From: Callaeas wilsoni
Lineage: Eukaryota > Chordata > Aves > Passeriformes > Callaeidae
Direction: 5' to 3'
Length of the DNA: 64,000 nucleotides
Assembly: GCA_013398955.1 (NCBI GenBank)
Contig: VWPU01006301.1
Coordinates: forward strand, 1 to 64,000
Under the pieces are notes generated by a model that was not told where the DNA came from, ran no database searches, and worked only from the letters and a program-made list of their open reading frames with translations. Shown here piece by piece: positions 24,109 to 36,105 of the stretch. A program made the position numbers and the translations under genes. Positions within the stretch are counted from its first letter, which is position 1; each line of letters begins with the position of its first letter.

Positions 24109-24113
24109 CACTG

Positions 24114-26279
24114 CCATGAGATGCCAGAACTGGACAGTTCAGCCCTCCTTATCTTCAGGTCTTTATTATCTATCCATCAGCCAGCAGGGATGGTCACAGA
24201 AACATAATCTTTTAGTAAAAATAAAGAATAACAAGATATTGTATCTAGAGGAGTTTTTGGAAACAATCCCTTCACTTCTTAATCAGGAAACAACACCCTC
24301 TGAAGTCAACGGCACAACGTACTGCCACTAATTCCCAGCTCAGGCAAAGGAGCTGATGTCCATATTTCTAATCAACTCCACCACCAATGTTTGATTTTTC
24401 AGTGACTCACTTGGACCCAGCAGGGAATCCCAGAGGAGAACCCAAGAATGAAGATCCCATAGCATCAGCATCCTTTTTTTTCAAGTAACTTCATCTAACT
24501 TGCTTCCATCCAAACCTTTCCTCCTTTCAACAAAACTTTTCACAGGTCGCATTCTAGCTCCAAAGCCTTTCTCTTTCTCTTGTGGGGCCCTCTTGAAAGT
24601 CTTGGGCTTACCAGCCCTGGGGATTAGACTGTACATGGCTGTCCTAGCACAGAACAGAGAGAACATGATGTAATTTCCATTTTTTCTCCCATTTGTACTC
24701 TTTCAAAGCCCCAAACTACTTATGGTTTCCACGCCACGTATTCTTCTGTCCGTTGCCATGGTGCAGCCACTGGTTTGTCATTAATATTGTGGGTAACTTC
24801 AGATCCTTGACCTCAGGGCTTTCACAGCTTTTCATGGTGTATTTTCCTCTTGATTGAATTGCTCTGCATTCCCAAGCACAGCTAAAACAAAAATAAAACA
24901 CTGCTGCTTTTGAATGTGAAAATTCATTTCACAAAGACAGGCTAGCAAAGGCTGGAAACCCATTGAAGAACAGCAGATTAAAAGGAAAACAGCCATTCTC
25001 TGCAGACGTAGCAACTGTGGCACAGATTTAAATTTACCTACAGCATCTGAGTCAAGCGATGGTCCCCAGGGCCCATGCATGAACTCAATATCTGGCTCAG
25101 CTGCGATCCTAATAATATGCCACCCCACTGGAGAGGATCTCAAATCATTCCATAAATTCTCATCCATGAAGTTTCACAACAGTTTTAAGAGTTACTTGTT
25201 CCCAGATCACAAATTGAAAGACTGACATATAGAAACAGAAAGCTGAATGAAGGTGTAGCTCCTGGCTTCCCGTGCATTTGCCCTGCCTTGATCTGTGTTC
25301 TTGCCTTAGGGCAATTTGCACCCAGGCATATCTCACTCCCACTGCAGGCCTGTGCAAATGATTTTGTGCCTGTGAATTTTGCCCAGTGGCATTATTATTT
25401 AGACAGCAATTAGTAAGTCAAGTGCTGTCTTTCATTCTCTACGTTCAAGACTTGAATTTACTGAGAGCAGAGAGCTTCATCTCAAGTATTCTTTAATGCT
25501 AGTGATAATTCTCACTTCAGAAAGCAGTCCTTTGCTAAAGTCTCAGAGAAATCTGCAAGTTTACATACACTAGACTGAGTGTCTGGTATCCCTGATTAAC
25601 AGAAGTATGATGACCTTTTTTTTTCCTGCTTGAAGAAAATAGCCATTACCATGAAAAATGTATAAATTGTCATAGGAACAGGAAATTGCCAAAGCTAAAC
25701 TATTCTTCAAGTGAAGAGATTTTAAAAACTGCACATACTTAAAGATGGTGCTTTGACACAAGCTGTGTCTGTTAAATGGGATCCCAGAAACACGGATTTG
25801 CATTTAAAAGGCCTAAGCCATCACATTTCTGAAGGTCCAACCCTCCTGCCCAGCCTGGCAGTAGTTTTTTGGTGAGGGGCCCTTCAGTATATAAAACCCC
25901 AAAGGAACAGCAGCATTAGCATTTTCCTTTTTTTCCTGGGGGTATTATTTGTTTAAAGGGAAAAATGCATCTATTACCTGCTTGGGGAAGATGCTTCAGA
26001 AGATGCAAAAAACCCATCTGAATCTACAGGCAATGCAATACTGCATGTGCCAGCCAGGCAATTTTATGCACTTAAAAATGTCTAATAACAGGACCGGGAA
26101 TGACACTAAGCACTTGATCATATCAGAACCCATACAAACACCTGTCAGGAAAAATAAAGAGCAGCAAACAGACAGTAAGACACAAAGCCTGAGGGGCTTT
26201 CTGGAAATGCTGACGGAGCGAAGAACGAGCAAAGGAGAGAAGGACAAGTAACACAAAGTTATATCCATACTGCTCGGAT
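24114..26279. other. Noncoding stretch, no gene recognised
   Basis: No gene is recognised. The minus-strand frame 24832-25167 (111 codons) has no known domain. A TATATAAAA box-like sequence at 25888-25896 lies about 400 bases before the GC-rich patch and may be chance. The phrase GGTCCAACCCTCCTGCCCAG at about 25830-25850 loosely resembles CR1 but does not extend. Confidence 0.55.
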
Positions 26280-26760
26280 TTGGGGTCTGGTTGAACTCAT
26301 GTTGCCACCGACGCAATTTTAGGACCACTCTCGCTTCCAGAGTGTCTCCCTGGCCCCCCGGCAGGACAGCTCTGGGCCGGCCACAGAGCAAAGCCGTGCC
26401 ACAAGCGCTCAGGGACAAAAGCCTCCCCTGCCCCCGACACGGCCCTCTTGCCAGAGGCGGGGAGTGAAGCCAATCCCACAGCTTCTTCCCAGCAGAATAA
26501 GGGCTCCGTTCAGGATTTGCTCAGTCAGGAGGGCGCTCCAGCTGGCTGCGCTCCCTCAGAAGCCTGCGCTGCCGCGTACCCGTGCTGCCGGGCCGGCTCC
26601 AGGAGAGGCGCTCTGCCTCCTGCACTGAGGGTGAGCCGGCTGGGAGATCCCCCGGGCAGCCCATCTGAAAGCCCTTCCTTGGGAAGGCCAGTCACATTCC
26701 ACTTCAGACAAAAACCCTGCCTGACAAACAGCCTTGTTCCTCAGATCCCCGCCTGGAATA
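26280..26760. promoter_or_regulatory. GC/CpG-rich patch, possible secondary promoter or exon
   Basis: About 480 bases with roughly 25 CpGs by hand count, in otherwise CpG-poor surroundings. The densest part is 26545-26640. A GAGG/GTGAGC donor-like site at 26631 follows this peak, so a plus-strand noncoding or alternative first exon ending at 26630 is conceivable. I see no LTR boundaries, so I do not attribute it to a retroviral element. The open frame 26448-26924 (plus, 158 codons) crosses it; its Ala/Pro/Gly-rich then Lys-rich content follows base composition and shows no domain. Confidence 0.4.
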
Positions 26761-26936
26761 AGGCGGGGTGGAAAAAGAGAAAAGGAAAAATAGAAAAAGG
26801 AATGAAAAAAAAAAAGGCCATGAAATCCCAGATCTCCTCAGGGAAAAGTATCTTTCTGTGCATCAATGTGTCTGTACCTGACATTTATTCTTATAAAAGC
26901 AATTTTAAAAAACCTTTTTATTAAAAAAAAAAACAA
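26761..26936. repeat. A-rich and purine-rich low-complexity tracts
   Basis: A GAAAAA-type purine-rich tract spans about 26764-26819, including an 11-base A run. A second A run lies at about 26921-26933. These are low-complexity tracts; no SINE head could be found in front of them. Confidence 0.7.
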
Positions 26937-29329
26937 CTTATGTTGAGGATTTATAGATGCACAGTAGAAATAATGAGACATGCCAGGTATCCCTTCCTGG
27001 GTTAAATCCTGAACACTGTCACCTCTTTATGAATAAGGCAATTTAAACCCCAGACTCATAATTCAGTTTTCCTCATATTATCAGCCCCATGCTCACGTTC
27101 AAGATCCTCACTTTGGAGCTTCTTGTACCAGTCTTCTGCTTCCCAATGTCAGAGGTGTTTTGTTTGGTTTGTGGGGATTTTTTAATATATTTATGAAGAA
27201 AATAATCCTGCAAGTGGAACCTCTGTCTACACATTGCAAAAAGCCACATCTATTCCCACAGAGTAAACCATGCAGGATTAGCCTAAAAAATTCTGCTGTA
27301 AGTTAGATTCATAGCATCTTACTATACCTTAGGAAGAGAAAAATGCAGAGTACCTGCTGAAATAGAGCTGCCTGGCCTTTTCCAGGCCCAAATCTATCCA
27401 TGCATCCATCCATCCCTCCATCCCAGAGCAGAACCAGTCCTACCATGAAGCACATAGAAACATGAGAAAATAAGAACTTAAGACGCGTTTAATTTCCATA
27501 TTGTGTGCTTTGCCACCCTCTCTGCTCCATAGGGGTCAGAATTCACTGTGGACATAGAACTTCACCTCCTTAGCCCAGAGGAAAGAGATTAAAGAGCCTC
27601 AAAAAAATTTTTTTTCAGCTGAATGCAGTTCATTAGACAAAATTTCTCCCACATGGAGAACAGAATGCTGGAATAGAAATATCTTAACCCATTTTATAAT
27701 TTGGCATGAATCAAGGTAAACAGCAGGCATTAAGCAGGCTCCAGTCGTGCTGTTTGCATGCTTCACTTGCTGCATGATGATATAATTTCATCACTGTTGA
27801 TTAACTAATTTTGTTAGCATCTAGAGTAGTCATCTATCAGGGCCTTGAGGTCTCCAATTATTTCTCTGCCAAAGTTATGACCTACTTATACATCATCCAA
27901 TTACCTAAAAGTGAAAATAAGAATCACACCTTGTAGTTAAACTGCAAGAGTGAAAGGAAATGGAAATTTTGCCCCAGCTCTGTTACTCACTTGATGTTTG
28001 TGGCCAGCTCAGGCCACAGTTTCTTCATATCCACTAATCTGGGAATTCCTGTTTCAGACAATCAAGATGTCTATCTGACATCAAGAGAAAATACAGATAC
28101 TCAACAAATCAATCCCTCAGTGCCTCCAAGTGAGCTCCCAAATGCAGTAGAGAATCCTACAATTCAACTCTGTAATGATTCTTTAGCCATTTAATCAGAT
28201 AACAAGCTTCATGCACCAGCTGATTCCTGCCGGATGTTCCCCCCAAAAGATGCCTGGAACTGCTGCAGTGCAGATCCCTCTCTCCTGATGCAGCATCCCA
28301 TGCATTAAATGCACTGTAGCAGCCACCCAGCTTCGTTTCTCACGGGGAGACAAAACAAGGGGTCGTATCTTTGCTTGGGGCTGGGCCACTTAACAGCCCT
28401 GAGGCCAGAGGAGCTGCAGAAAAAAACATCCCCAGGTGCATCTGTATGGTGAGGAAACCCACAGTGTGCTGCCTCATGGAACAGGACAGGGGGAAGGAGC
28501 TCTGCAAAACAGGGACAGTGTGTGTGTCTGCCTCCCACAGGCTGTGACAGATCTGAGGAGTGCAAACAGACTTTAGTTCCTTTATGGAAAATGTGCTGCA
28601 CAACTCTCCATTCTTGTGCTGTTCTCTTACGTAGCACAGCAAGCTTTTACCGCTTGTTTTCAGTCCTGTAGCCTGGTTAAAAGGAAACACTGTTCCAATA
28701 AAGACGGAATGTGCTCTGGGCAGCTGAGCTAAAAGCAGAACTTCGTGCTGAAGCTGGAACAAGGTGAATCCTTTACACCATGGCACCTACTCATGGTATA
28801 ATGTGCAAGCATGAAAAATGAAACCAGCTGAGTTCTGCACAAAGCTTTTGTGTGTGTCTGTGTTTGATGTGCTCTGTGAATCTTTGTCATAGCTCAAAGT
28901 GCTGTCCCCAGAGAGGGGCAATTTTTTCCCTTTCCTCAACTGTGTTTTATGGTTTTATTCTAATTTTACAACCAGTCTGTGACAGCTGGTCACACAGTGT
29001 GTCTGGGTTGAATAAAGCCCAGAGACCCTTTGCCAAACTTCTACGCAACGTGCTGAGCTTAATGAAACGTGTCAGCTCCACTGTGAATCATGCATTCACG
29101 GAACTGAATGAATCCGAGTTTTCAAGGAAAACTTAAGGGATATATAACTGCACACAGCAAATTCGGGGGGCGGGGTGGAGAGAAGAGAAATCCCACAGAA
29201 ACACTTAGCAGCTCTACTAATAGCCAAGTAGATCCTGATAGCTGGAATTTAATCAAACTGTTTGAGTAAAGATTTAAAAGTATCAGCCACTGCTGAGGCC
29301 TCAGGAGAGACCAAGCATGGCTCAGTGGT
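26937..29329. other. Noncoding stretch, no gene recognised
   Basis: No gene is recognised. Minus-strand frames 28340-28786 (148 codons) and 28305-28637 (110 codons) overlap in different frames, and neither has a domain I know. A CATC-type simple repeat at 27396-27424 is listed separately. A GC-rich run (CGGGGGGCGGGGTGG type) lies near 29163-29178. Confidence 0.6.
27396..27424. repeat. Imperfect (CATC)n microsatellite
   Basis: About seven units of CATC/CCATC with interruptions. Low-complexity, no function inferred. Confidence 0.8.
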
Positions 29330-29359
29330 TGAGTTAAAATGCTGTGTCCCAGTGGTTGA

Positions 29360-29470
29360 GGTTATAGTGCAGCTCTGCCACACGCATCCTGCACAATCCC
29401 AAGAAAGTCACATAATTTTTGGGCCTTTCTCTGCCATTTATATAACAGGAACAAAAGTGCTTCATTCTGG
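29360..29470 (+). repeat. MIR-like SINE relic
   Basis: AGCTCTGCCACACGCATCCT, then AGAAAGTCACATAATTTTTG, GGCCTTTCTCTGCCATTTAT and AACAGGAACAAAAGTGCTT follow the MIR sense order: 'ggctctgccac', 'gggcaagtcacttaacctctctg', 'cctcagtttccccatctgtaaaatgggaataatagtactt'. It is old and diverged, with approximate edges. It supports an amniote nuclear genome. Confidence 0.6.
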
Positions 29471-30364
29471 CTTAGGTTGCTTCTTTGATCTATTGAGGTT
29501 ATCAGTCTGGCAGGACACTGACCACTCCTGACACACAACAGTGTCTAGTCAGTACTTGAAGCTATTTTCATATTTGGGAGAGGACATCTGAGACGTGCAA
29601 GGTACGCAAAGCAAAGTGCATAATGCGAACTGGATTGTACTCTGGTGAACACAAAAATCGCTCATTTTGACAGAAAAAGAGGACTTCAAAAGGTTTAAGA
29701 TTTCCCTGCATCATGTCAATATGTGAAAGTCATGGTGACATTGCATTTCTCATCCTTGTAGTTTCTTGCTAGAAATCAATCTATCAGTAAACAAATTAAT
29801 GTCTTGTTTCTCTGTTGGAAGGAAAAGGAAACAGGAGTGCTCAGCATCCCTGAAATCATGCATAGACTGGGAATTTTTCTGACTTAAGAGATTCACAGGG
29901 CAAATAGGTAAATTGTCACTGTTACCTGTTGTAAAAGAGTTGCTCAGTTTTCCTTTTCCTCAATGTTTTCAGTTAATTGTCAGCTAAACTGCCCCAAAGC
30001 CAGACCTAGCTGTGTCATACCGAACACTCTGCTATAGAGTGGGGAGATCTGTAGGAAGACACCTAATGTTCATGGCTGGGCCCTGCTGCAGTTTGCTGTC
30101 AAAGTCGGTCTGACATTTCTGGATCAGACAAGAAGTTATCTGACCTTGACACATCAAGGAAAACAGCAAACACACTTGCACAAACATTGTAAAACAGGAG
30201 GACAGATGTCAAAACGTGGCTGTCCTTTGGGGTAGAGTTAAAAGTCAAAGACAGGACTCCTGGATGTGTTAACACTGCTTTCAAAGCTTTTCACCTCTCA
30301 GCATCACCTTTTACCTTAGAAGTGCTTTACTAAAGAATTAAGTCTTAAAATAGCTTTTTAGATA
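29471..30364. other. Noncoding stretch, nothing recognised
   Basis: About 0.9 kb of unique-looking, stop-rich DNA on both strands. No repeat family or gene is recognised. Confidence 0.55.
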
Positions 30365-30490
30365 TTCTATTTTACATTAAGGGAAACAGAAGATTAAATG
30401 ACTCCTGCAAACATTACAGTTGTGTTGGAATCAGATTTAAACCCCAGCTATCTTTGCTCCACTCCTTGGCTTTAGCCCAAGGCCATATTT
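30365..30490 (-). repeat. MIR-like SINE relic
   Basis: The plus strand reads ACATTAAGGGAAACAGAAGA, then TTAAATGACTCCTGCAAACA, TTACAGTTGTGTTGGAATCA, GATTTAAACCCCAGCTATCT and CTCCACTCCTTGGCTTTAG. This follows the MIR antisense order: 'gaggaaacagag', 'ttaagtgacttgc', 'cacacag', 'ggattcaaacccag', 'tgactccaaagcc'. It is in the opposite orientation to the relic at 29360-29470, one kilobase away. Confidence 0.6.
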
Positions 30491-33400
30491 TTTCACCTCT
30501 TAAAACAAGTCCTGCAGACAGGTGCTCAAGAAGAGAAACTTCCTCTGCAACCAAGAGCCTGTTTAGGCTGTAAACATAGCTCTGAACTCTGCCAACCTGC
30601 CACGTGCACTAACAATGAAAAAAAAAAGAAAATCCACAGCCATTTGAGAAGACACTCTCAAAAGTAGCCCAGTTCCCACCATGCTGTCTCTAGCCACCTT
30701 CTTTTTTCCACCTGAACCAACCACACCATCCTCCTTGTCCCTGAACTCTCCTTCTCCTTCCACATCTGTTGCCTGCAAATCTTCCTGTCAGCACCTCCTT
30801 TTTTAAATGCCAAGATCTGGATTGTATCCCCATTCCTTCAGGACTTGATCACTTCTGGCCGTGGGGAACAGCAAACTCCACATCTTCCATGGAGCCTCCC
30901 CAGCTGCCCACGGCACTGACCTTACCAGGTGCAGTGTGTAATTTTCCACCTCCTCGCCCTACATGGAAGGGTGAGATGAAGGCCAGTCCCACCCCGATCA
31001 GAGCCTTGTAGATTCAACTGCATCAGGAATATGAGATCCCGCATGGAACAGGATGGAGTCTAGTACAGTGCTAGTGGGACCCAGGCTAGCACCCACAGCC
31101 CCCTGATTTCACCAGTAAGTCTTTGACACAAGACAAGTCTTGCCTGCAATGTCTTGTCCATACCCCATTGGTTCTGGGATCCAGTTCAAAATAACCCTTT
31201 TGGATTTTCTACTTCTCTCTCTTTCATTGCTCCTTCCCTTCTCTAATACTCTTCATCATGACACAAATGCACTGCTGGTGCAAGACCTTTGCATTGTACA
31301 GAAAGCCACAGGGTCTTCCTCTTCTGCTCTGGGAATGAGTTTGTGAATACTTAAATATATTCCAAGTATTTTTAACCAAGGCTTTGTGTAATTACTAGCA
31401 TCTACTCTCACTATCCTGCACATCATTCTGGAGATGGTTTGGGAGTGAGACTGATTCTAGGCCACGGCAGTGCGCTCTGTGCTGAGCCTAATGAAAGCAG
31501 GGTTTACCCAAGAGGAAGGATTAATTTAAGTGTACTGTATCTCGGCTATAGCAATACTTTTAATTCATATGTTTGTAGACAAGCCAACCTGTTCAATTCT
31601 AATGACCTGTGCAAGAAATACATTTTTCAAACAAATTCTCAGTAGGATACTTTTCTTTAGCATCTCTGGAAAGAAGGACCTGAGGTGATTTAGTTATGAA
31701 TCTTGCAACTTGCTCTGGAAGTGCCCTTAATGATGGCTGAGTTCTGAGTTTGTAGAAGTGTTTTTAATTACTAAGAGAAGAAAAGAAAAAGTCAAAGCTT
31801 AGCCAGCTGCCAGAGCTTCCAGAAGACTGACTACATTCACAAATCTTGTAATCTTTTTATGTTCATTATGAGGATACTACAAAAAAAAAAAGGACAATCA
31901 GATCTTGGCCAACAAATTAAATGCTTATTCAAAGATTAATTCACATCATCTGTACTCCATTAGATGTTCTCCTCTGCCAGGGAATATAATGCAATATTTT
32001 CAGGGGGAATAGTTGCTGCTGTTGCCAAGAGCTTGCAGTTCACTGGCTCTTCCAGCACGGACATGGGAGTCCCTGGGCTATGGGCACAGCTAGAGCAGAT
32101 AGTGGAGCAATATGCAGCATGAAACATATGGAGCAAATCTGCTTCATTCTGGTGTTAAAAGGTGCTGATTATGACCCTGAGAAGCAGCCAAGTGACAAGG
32201 GGGAAGCAAACCCATAAACCAATAAAAGTTTATCTTCCGCTGTATCATGAAATGAACAATTTGTCACAGCTGGGTTTGGGCTCCCCCTCCCCCAGTTATA
32301 AATACATCAAGATTTCATCGTTAGTCTCAATATACGGCTGAGGGAAGTGGGACTTAATTTCAGTGCATCTAACCTGGAAACTCCTAAGAGGGCAAACCTT
32401 CCAAGAATAAATGCATAGTACTGTTAAAGGTAGATTCCCCGAATAATAATTTAAAACCCAGCTTTCCTAATCAATTTGTGATTCCTTTCAGACACACAGT
32501 GCCACAATGCAGTTCTCCTATCCTGCCTGTTTATACATTTGCTAAACATGAAGATTTTACCTCTTGTTTCCCAACAACAAAGGCCAGCTCTGCAGTGCTT
32601 ACTGTCGGCTAGATGTTAGATGGGTCCATGTACAACAGTGTAATTCGTCAGAGCCACTATGCAATGCAGAATTACCCATGTTAGCCCATAGGAAATCATG
32701 AATACTTAATTTTTGTCCCCTAGGAAGCTGTTACTACTGGATTTAAATAGCTACAAGGACAATTATACAAGGCAAAGGTGTTTGACATTTTACTGGATTT
32801 GGTTCCTGATCCCTTTTTTGGGCAAACCTTCCATAGCCACAATAGCAATAATTTTCCCCAAATAGTCCTTAAATAGCAATAATTATCCCGAAACAGTCTT
32901 TAATTATCATAAAACCAGTTTTCATTATTTTTTTCCATTTTGCATCAAGGAGTGAACACAAAAATCTCAGAGAGGTAAGATTTTTGAGTAAAAACTGGCA
33001 TCTAAATAACAAAGATGGCACTGCAAAAGCAAACAGAGAGAGCACACCCAGGAGAAAGGCAGATAATTCCAGCCACTGAACTGATCTTGAGAATTCAACT
33101 GACTCATACTGCACCTCTGATTTAGGTAGGCAGTTCTTGTTTGTGGAACACTTGGTTCTTTCCAGATGTTCTATTGTATCTCTGTGGTTGAAAGAGATGA
33201 ATTTACAGCTATCACAGAATTTGCCTGCAGTTATTTTTTGTTTTTATTCTGCAGTATTTACAATAAACAAATCACCATGAAATCTAGATGCCACAGTGCC
33301 ATATAATGTACCCTCTCATTTAATTAGTCTGAGGTTCAAATCAAAAACAAACTATGTCCTTCTGTTGACCTCCCTGCGTACTGGACAGGACCCTGCTTGC

Positions 33401-35013
33401 ATTTGGCTCCCTGTGTAAGACAGATGCTAAGAAGTGGCCATTTCAAATGGCTTAAGAGCAGAACTAAGTAACAGAAAGTTGTTTTTTCCTATAAAGGCTA
33501 TACAACATCTGGAGTACCTGGCCTGGCTTTTAGATACAAAAGTAGATTTAATTCCCAAAATGGTTTTGTGTAAACTGTTATTTTCTGCTAGATCCATGAA
33601 GATTTAATCTCTGCTCCCCACTACAATGCACACTGCCTGTTTCTCTCACTAGCCTCTCAGAAGTATGGTAAACGCAACTGCTCTGTTTAATGAGCTGCTA
33701 TTATTCTTATTATGATGCCCAATAAAAATTAGAATTTATTTTCCTAAACTCTTTCCTTCAGGAAATGTCAGCCAAACATAACCCTGCAAAAGCAAACACC
33801 ATGTTTGCCTTGGCTTCTTGGACATGCCATGTTCCCAGAAGGAGGGCAGAACAAAATATTAGGGCCTAGGCACATTGCCTTGCTTGCAAATTGGGCACTG
33901 ACTAAAGCCAGTTTGCAGATACTGGAAGCCAAACCTGTATTCTGGGGTTTGCCAAGTCTGGTGCTTTTCCTCCACTTTCCCAAGCCCGTGGTAGCCAATC
34001 AATATATGTATTTGAGAAAAGTTTGAGTGCATTTGAGGTGTTATGCAAATATCCTGTTATGTCCTGCTGCAATACCTGTATTGAATAACATCTTGTAAAG
34101 GTTTTACAGACACTAACGGTTTTGGATTAATTACCAAGCAAAAGCCAACCATTTTCCTGTGTTACTGTACATTAATATAACCAATTAGCAGAGTCTAGTT
34201 GACAAGCAGAACCAAAAATAGGGTATCACGCCAGGTTTCTGACAAACAATTTGGACACCCTGCTCTCTGGTTTTGGCCCATGCACTGTTACAAAGAGGAC
34301 ACCCTTATTTCTTCAAATTTCCCTGATGGAATATGTTCGTACTATAAATCACTCTGACTTAAATTGTGATTTTATTTTCTGCATTAAAAATTCCAGAACA
34401 TGATTCATCCTCTTGTCACTGTATTTTGACATGAATACAACTCCTCCACAATCAGTGGAACCAGACCAAACTGGGGTGCTAAAACAGGCTTTTAGGCAAC
34501 TCTCTTTTTTCTAAGCCCTTCTCTAACCAGTTTCTACTTTCACTAAGAGGACAAGATTGAACTACAAAATTTTTCCATTCCATGATGTTTATTATCAAAA
34601 ATCTCACAATCCAAGCGTGGATTCCTTGAGATTGAACTAAACCCACATACAAACCCAAGCTAACCACAAACAGGGCATGAAGGTTAGCCAGTCTCCCTAT
34701 CCCAAGATCTTCAGCTGTCAATGCAGCCTGAAAATCAGGTTGAGTTTAAGAACTATGTGCCCAACCAGCTTTCTCAAGGGACAAGAAAACTTTGAAATTT
34801 GATCTTCAGATAAATAAAGTTGGCTCAGTTTTCACTCATATCTGTCAAAATTACCCATTTCTACAAGTGCAGGAACTGTACAGTTGCTATTTTCAGGATA
34901 TACAAGCATAACCTGCTAATCCCTCCATTTATCCCTATCTTGATTGGAATAGAAAAGTAGAAATGGATGTGATAGCAAAATGGATATCATTTCATACCCT
35001 TTTCCAAGGGACT
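30491..35013. other. Noncoding stretch, no gene recognised
   Basis: About 4.5 kb. Open frames are under 85 codons and show no domains. An 11-base A run lies near 31880-31892. No repeat family is recognised with confidence, and I see no splice-like pairs worth listing. Confidence 0.6.
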
Positions 35014-35071
35014 CCGTTAGTCTCAGCCCCGTTAGTCTCAGCCCCGTTAGTCTCAGCCCCGTTAGTCTCTG
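35014..35071 (+). repeat. 15-bp minisatellite, about four copies
   Basis: The unit CGTTAGTCTCAGCCC repeats with a 15-base period; the GTTAGTCT cores start at 35016, 35031, 35046 and 35061. The first three units are identical and the fourth diverges after GTCTC. Because 15 is divisible by three, it translates to repeated PLVSA within a small open frame (34963-35163), but nothing else suggests that this frame is a gene. The near-identity of the copies points to recent slippage, so it is probably length-variable between individuals. Confidence 0.95.
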
Positions 35072-35959
35072 CTTTATGGCCTATCATTAGAGTCCCTCCT
35101 CCAAGGTGGTGTCTGCAGAAGTTTTCATTAATTTACATTGTCTTTACCGATGTTGAGATTTAGAGTTCCCTGAAAGCCACATGAACTTGTGCACTTCAAA
35201 AAATCAAAATCAGGTCAAGGTGTCACGCTCTCACTTGGTGCTTTCTGAGTGTATGTCCTGACATCTCTGCACATCTCAGTGTTAGACCAGAAAACTTTCA
35301 GCAGAATTACTTGTTCCTAACAGGAGAAATTTCCAGAGTTGTGATATCAGACTGCATTTACCATTTGCCACATTTAAATGCAGATGTTTTCACTCGCGCA
35401 ACATTGATCTGAAACATGCTAGGCCTTTGGAAGGAAAATAGAAAGAGAGAGGGAGAAAAAGAGAGGGGAAAACAACCTCATTCCTTGAACAAGTTACCTT
35501 ACAAGCAACCAGCTTCCAGGATCCTGGCAGACTGAGACCTCTTCTAGGGGAGAGAAGGGGATGCTGAGACGTGCACGTGAAATGCAGTCCATCACATGGC
35601 AATGCTGTTTATCATTCATATTCCACTCCTGTATGGTTAGTAAAACCCACAGACGCTAAAGTTGCACTTTATCAGCATGTTTCTGTTCCTACGCATGACC
35701 ATCATCAAAGAGTTTTGCCAGCAGCTAAAGCAATGAACAAGAAAAAAACTACCAATAATCCCAGGCTCTGTAGTTTTCTCTTAAACAGCTTTGACAGGAC
35801 TTGTTGAACAGACAAGAGAGCCCTGAAACTTTCAAGATGAAAGCAGAAATACAAGCAAAACTGTCAAACTTCATTTGAGTTAACACCTCTAATAAATACT
35901 GTGACCAGAAATACTTTTCCAGAGAAATGCAGACATGAGCCTAAATACATAACTGAAAG
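35072..35959. other. Noncoding stretch with a GA-rich tract
   Basis: No gene is recognised. A purine-rich GAGAGAGGGAGAAAAAGAGA tract lies at about 35437-35472. Confidence 0.6.
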
Positions 35960-36105
35960 ACATTGCTCCTGGACTGTAATCCCAGCTCTGCCACTGACAT
36001 TTTCAGTGATTTCATTTGGGGTGTTTAACCCCTGGTTACACCACCTTCCCTACTGGCAAATGAACAAGAGGATATTGAACTTCCTGGGTGAGGCTAAGGT
36101 AAGTG
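35960..36105 (+). repeat. MIR-like SINE relic ending in a strong splice-donor motif
   Basis: The sequence GTAATCCCAGCTCTGCCACT, then GACATTTTCAGTGATTTCAT, GTGTTTAACCCCTGGTTACA, CCACCTTCCCTACTGGCAAA, TGAACAAGAGGATATTGAAC and TTCCTGGGTGAGGCTAAG follows the MIR sense order: 'cagctctgccactgac', 'tgtgaccttgggcaag', 'tttaacctctctg', 'tttccccatctgtaaaatgaa', 'aggatattgaacttcct', 'ggtgaggctaa'. The element ends in AAG/GTAAGT (GT at 36099), a full donor consensus. MIR copies are known sources of new exons, but no matching acceptor with an open frame is obvious upstream. Confidence 0.6.

Noticed and set aside
25825..25875. GGTCCAACCCTCCTGCCCAG as a CR1 fragment.
   Set aside because: The likeness is confined to about 25 bases, and the diagnostic octamer end and GATCATCTAG block are missing.
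26448..26924. A 158-codon frame in the GC-rich patch as a protein.
   Set aside because: Its composition switches from Ala/Pro/Gly to Lys-rich exactly where the DNA goes from GC-rich to A-rich, as expected of a frame that only follows base composition.
34963..35163. A 66-codon frame with PLVSA repeats as a small repeat protein.
   Set aside because: The peptide repeat simply follows the 15-bp minisatellite, and nothing else supports translation.
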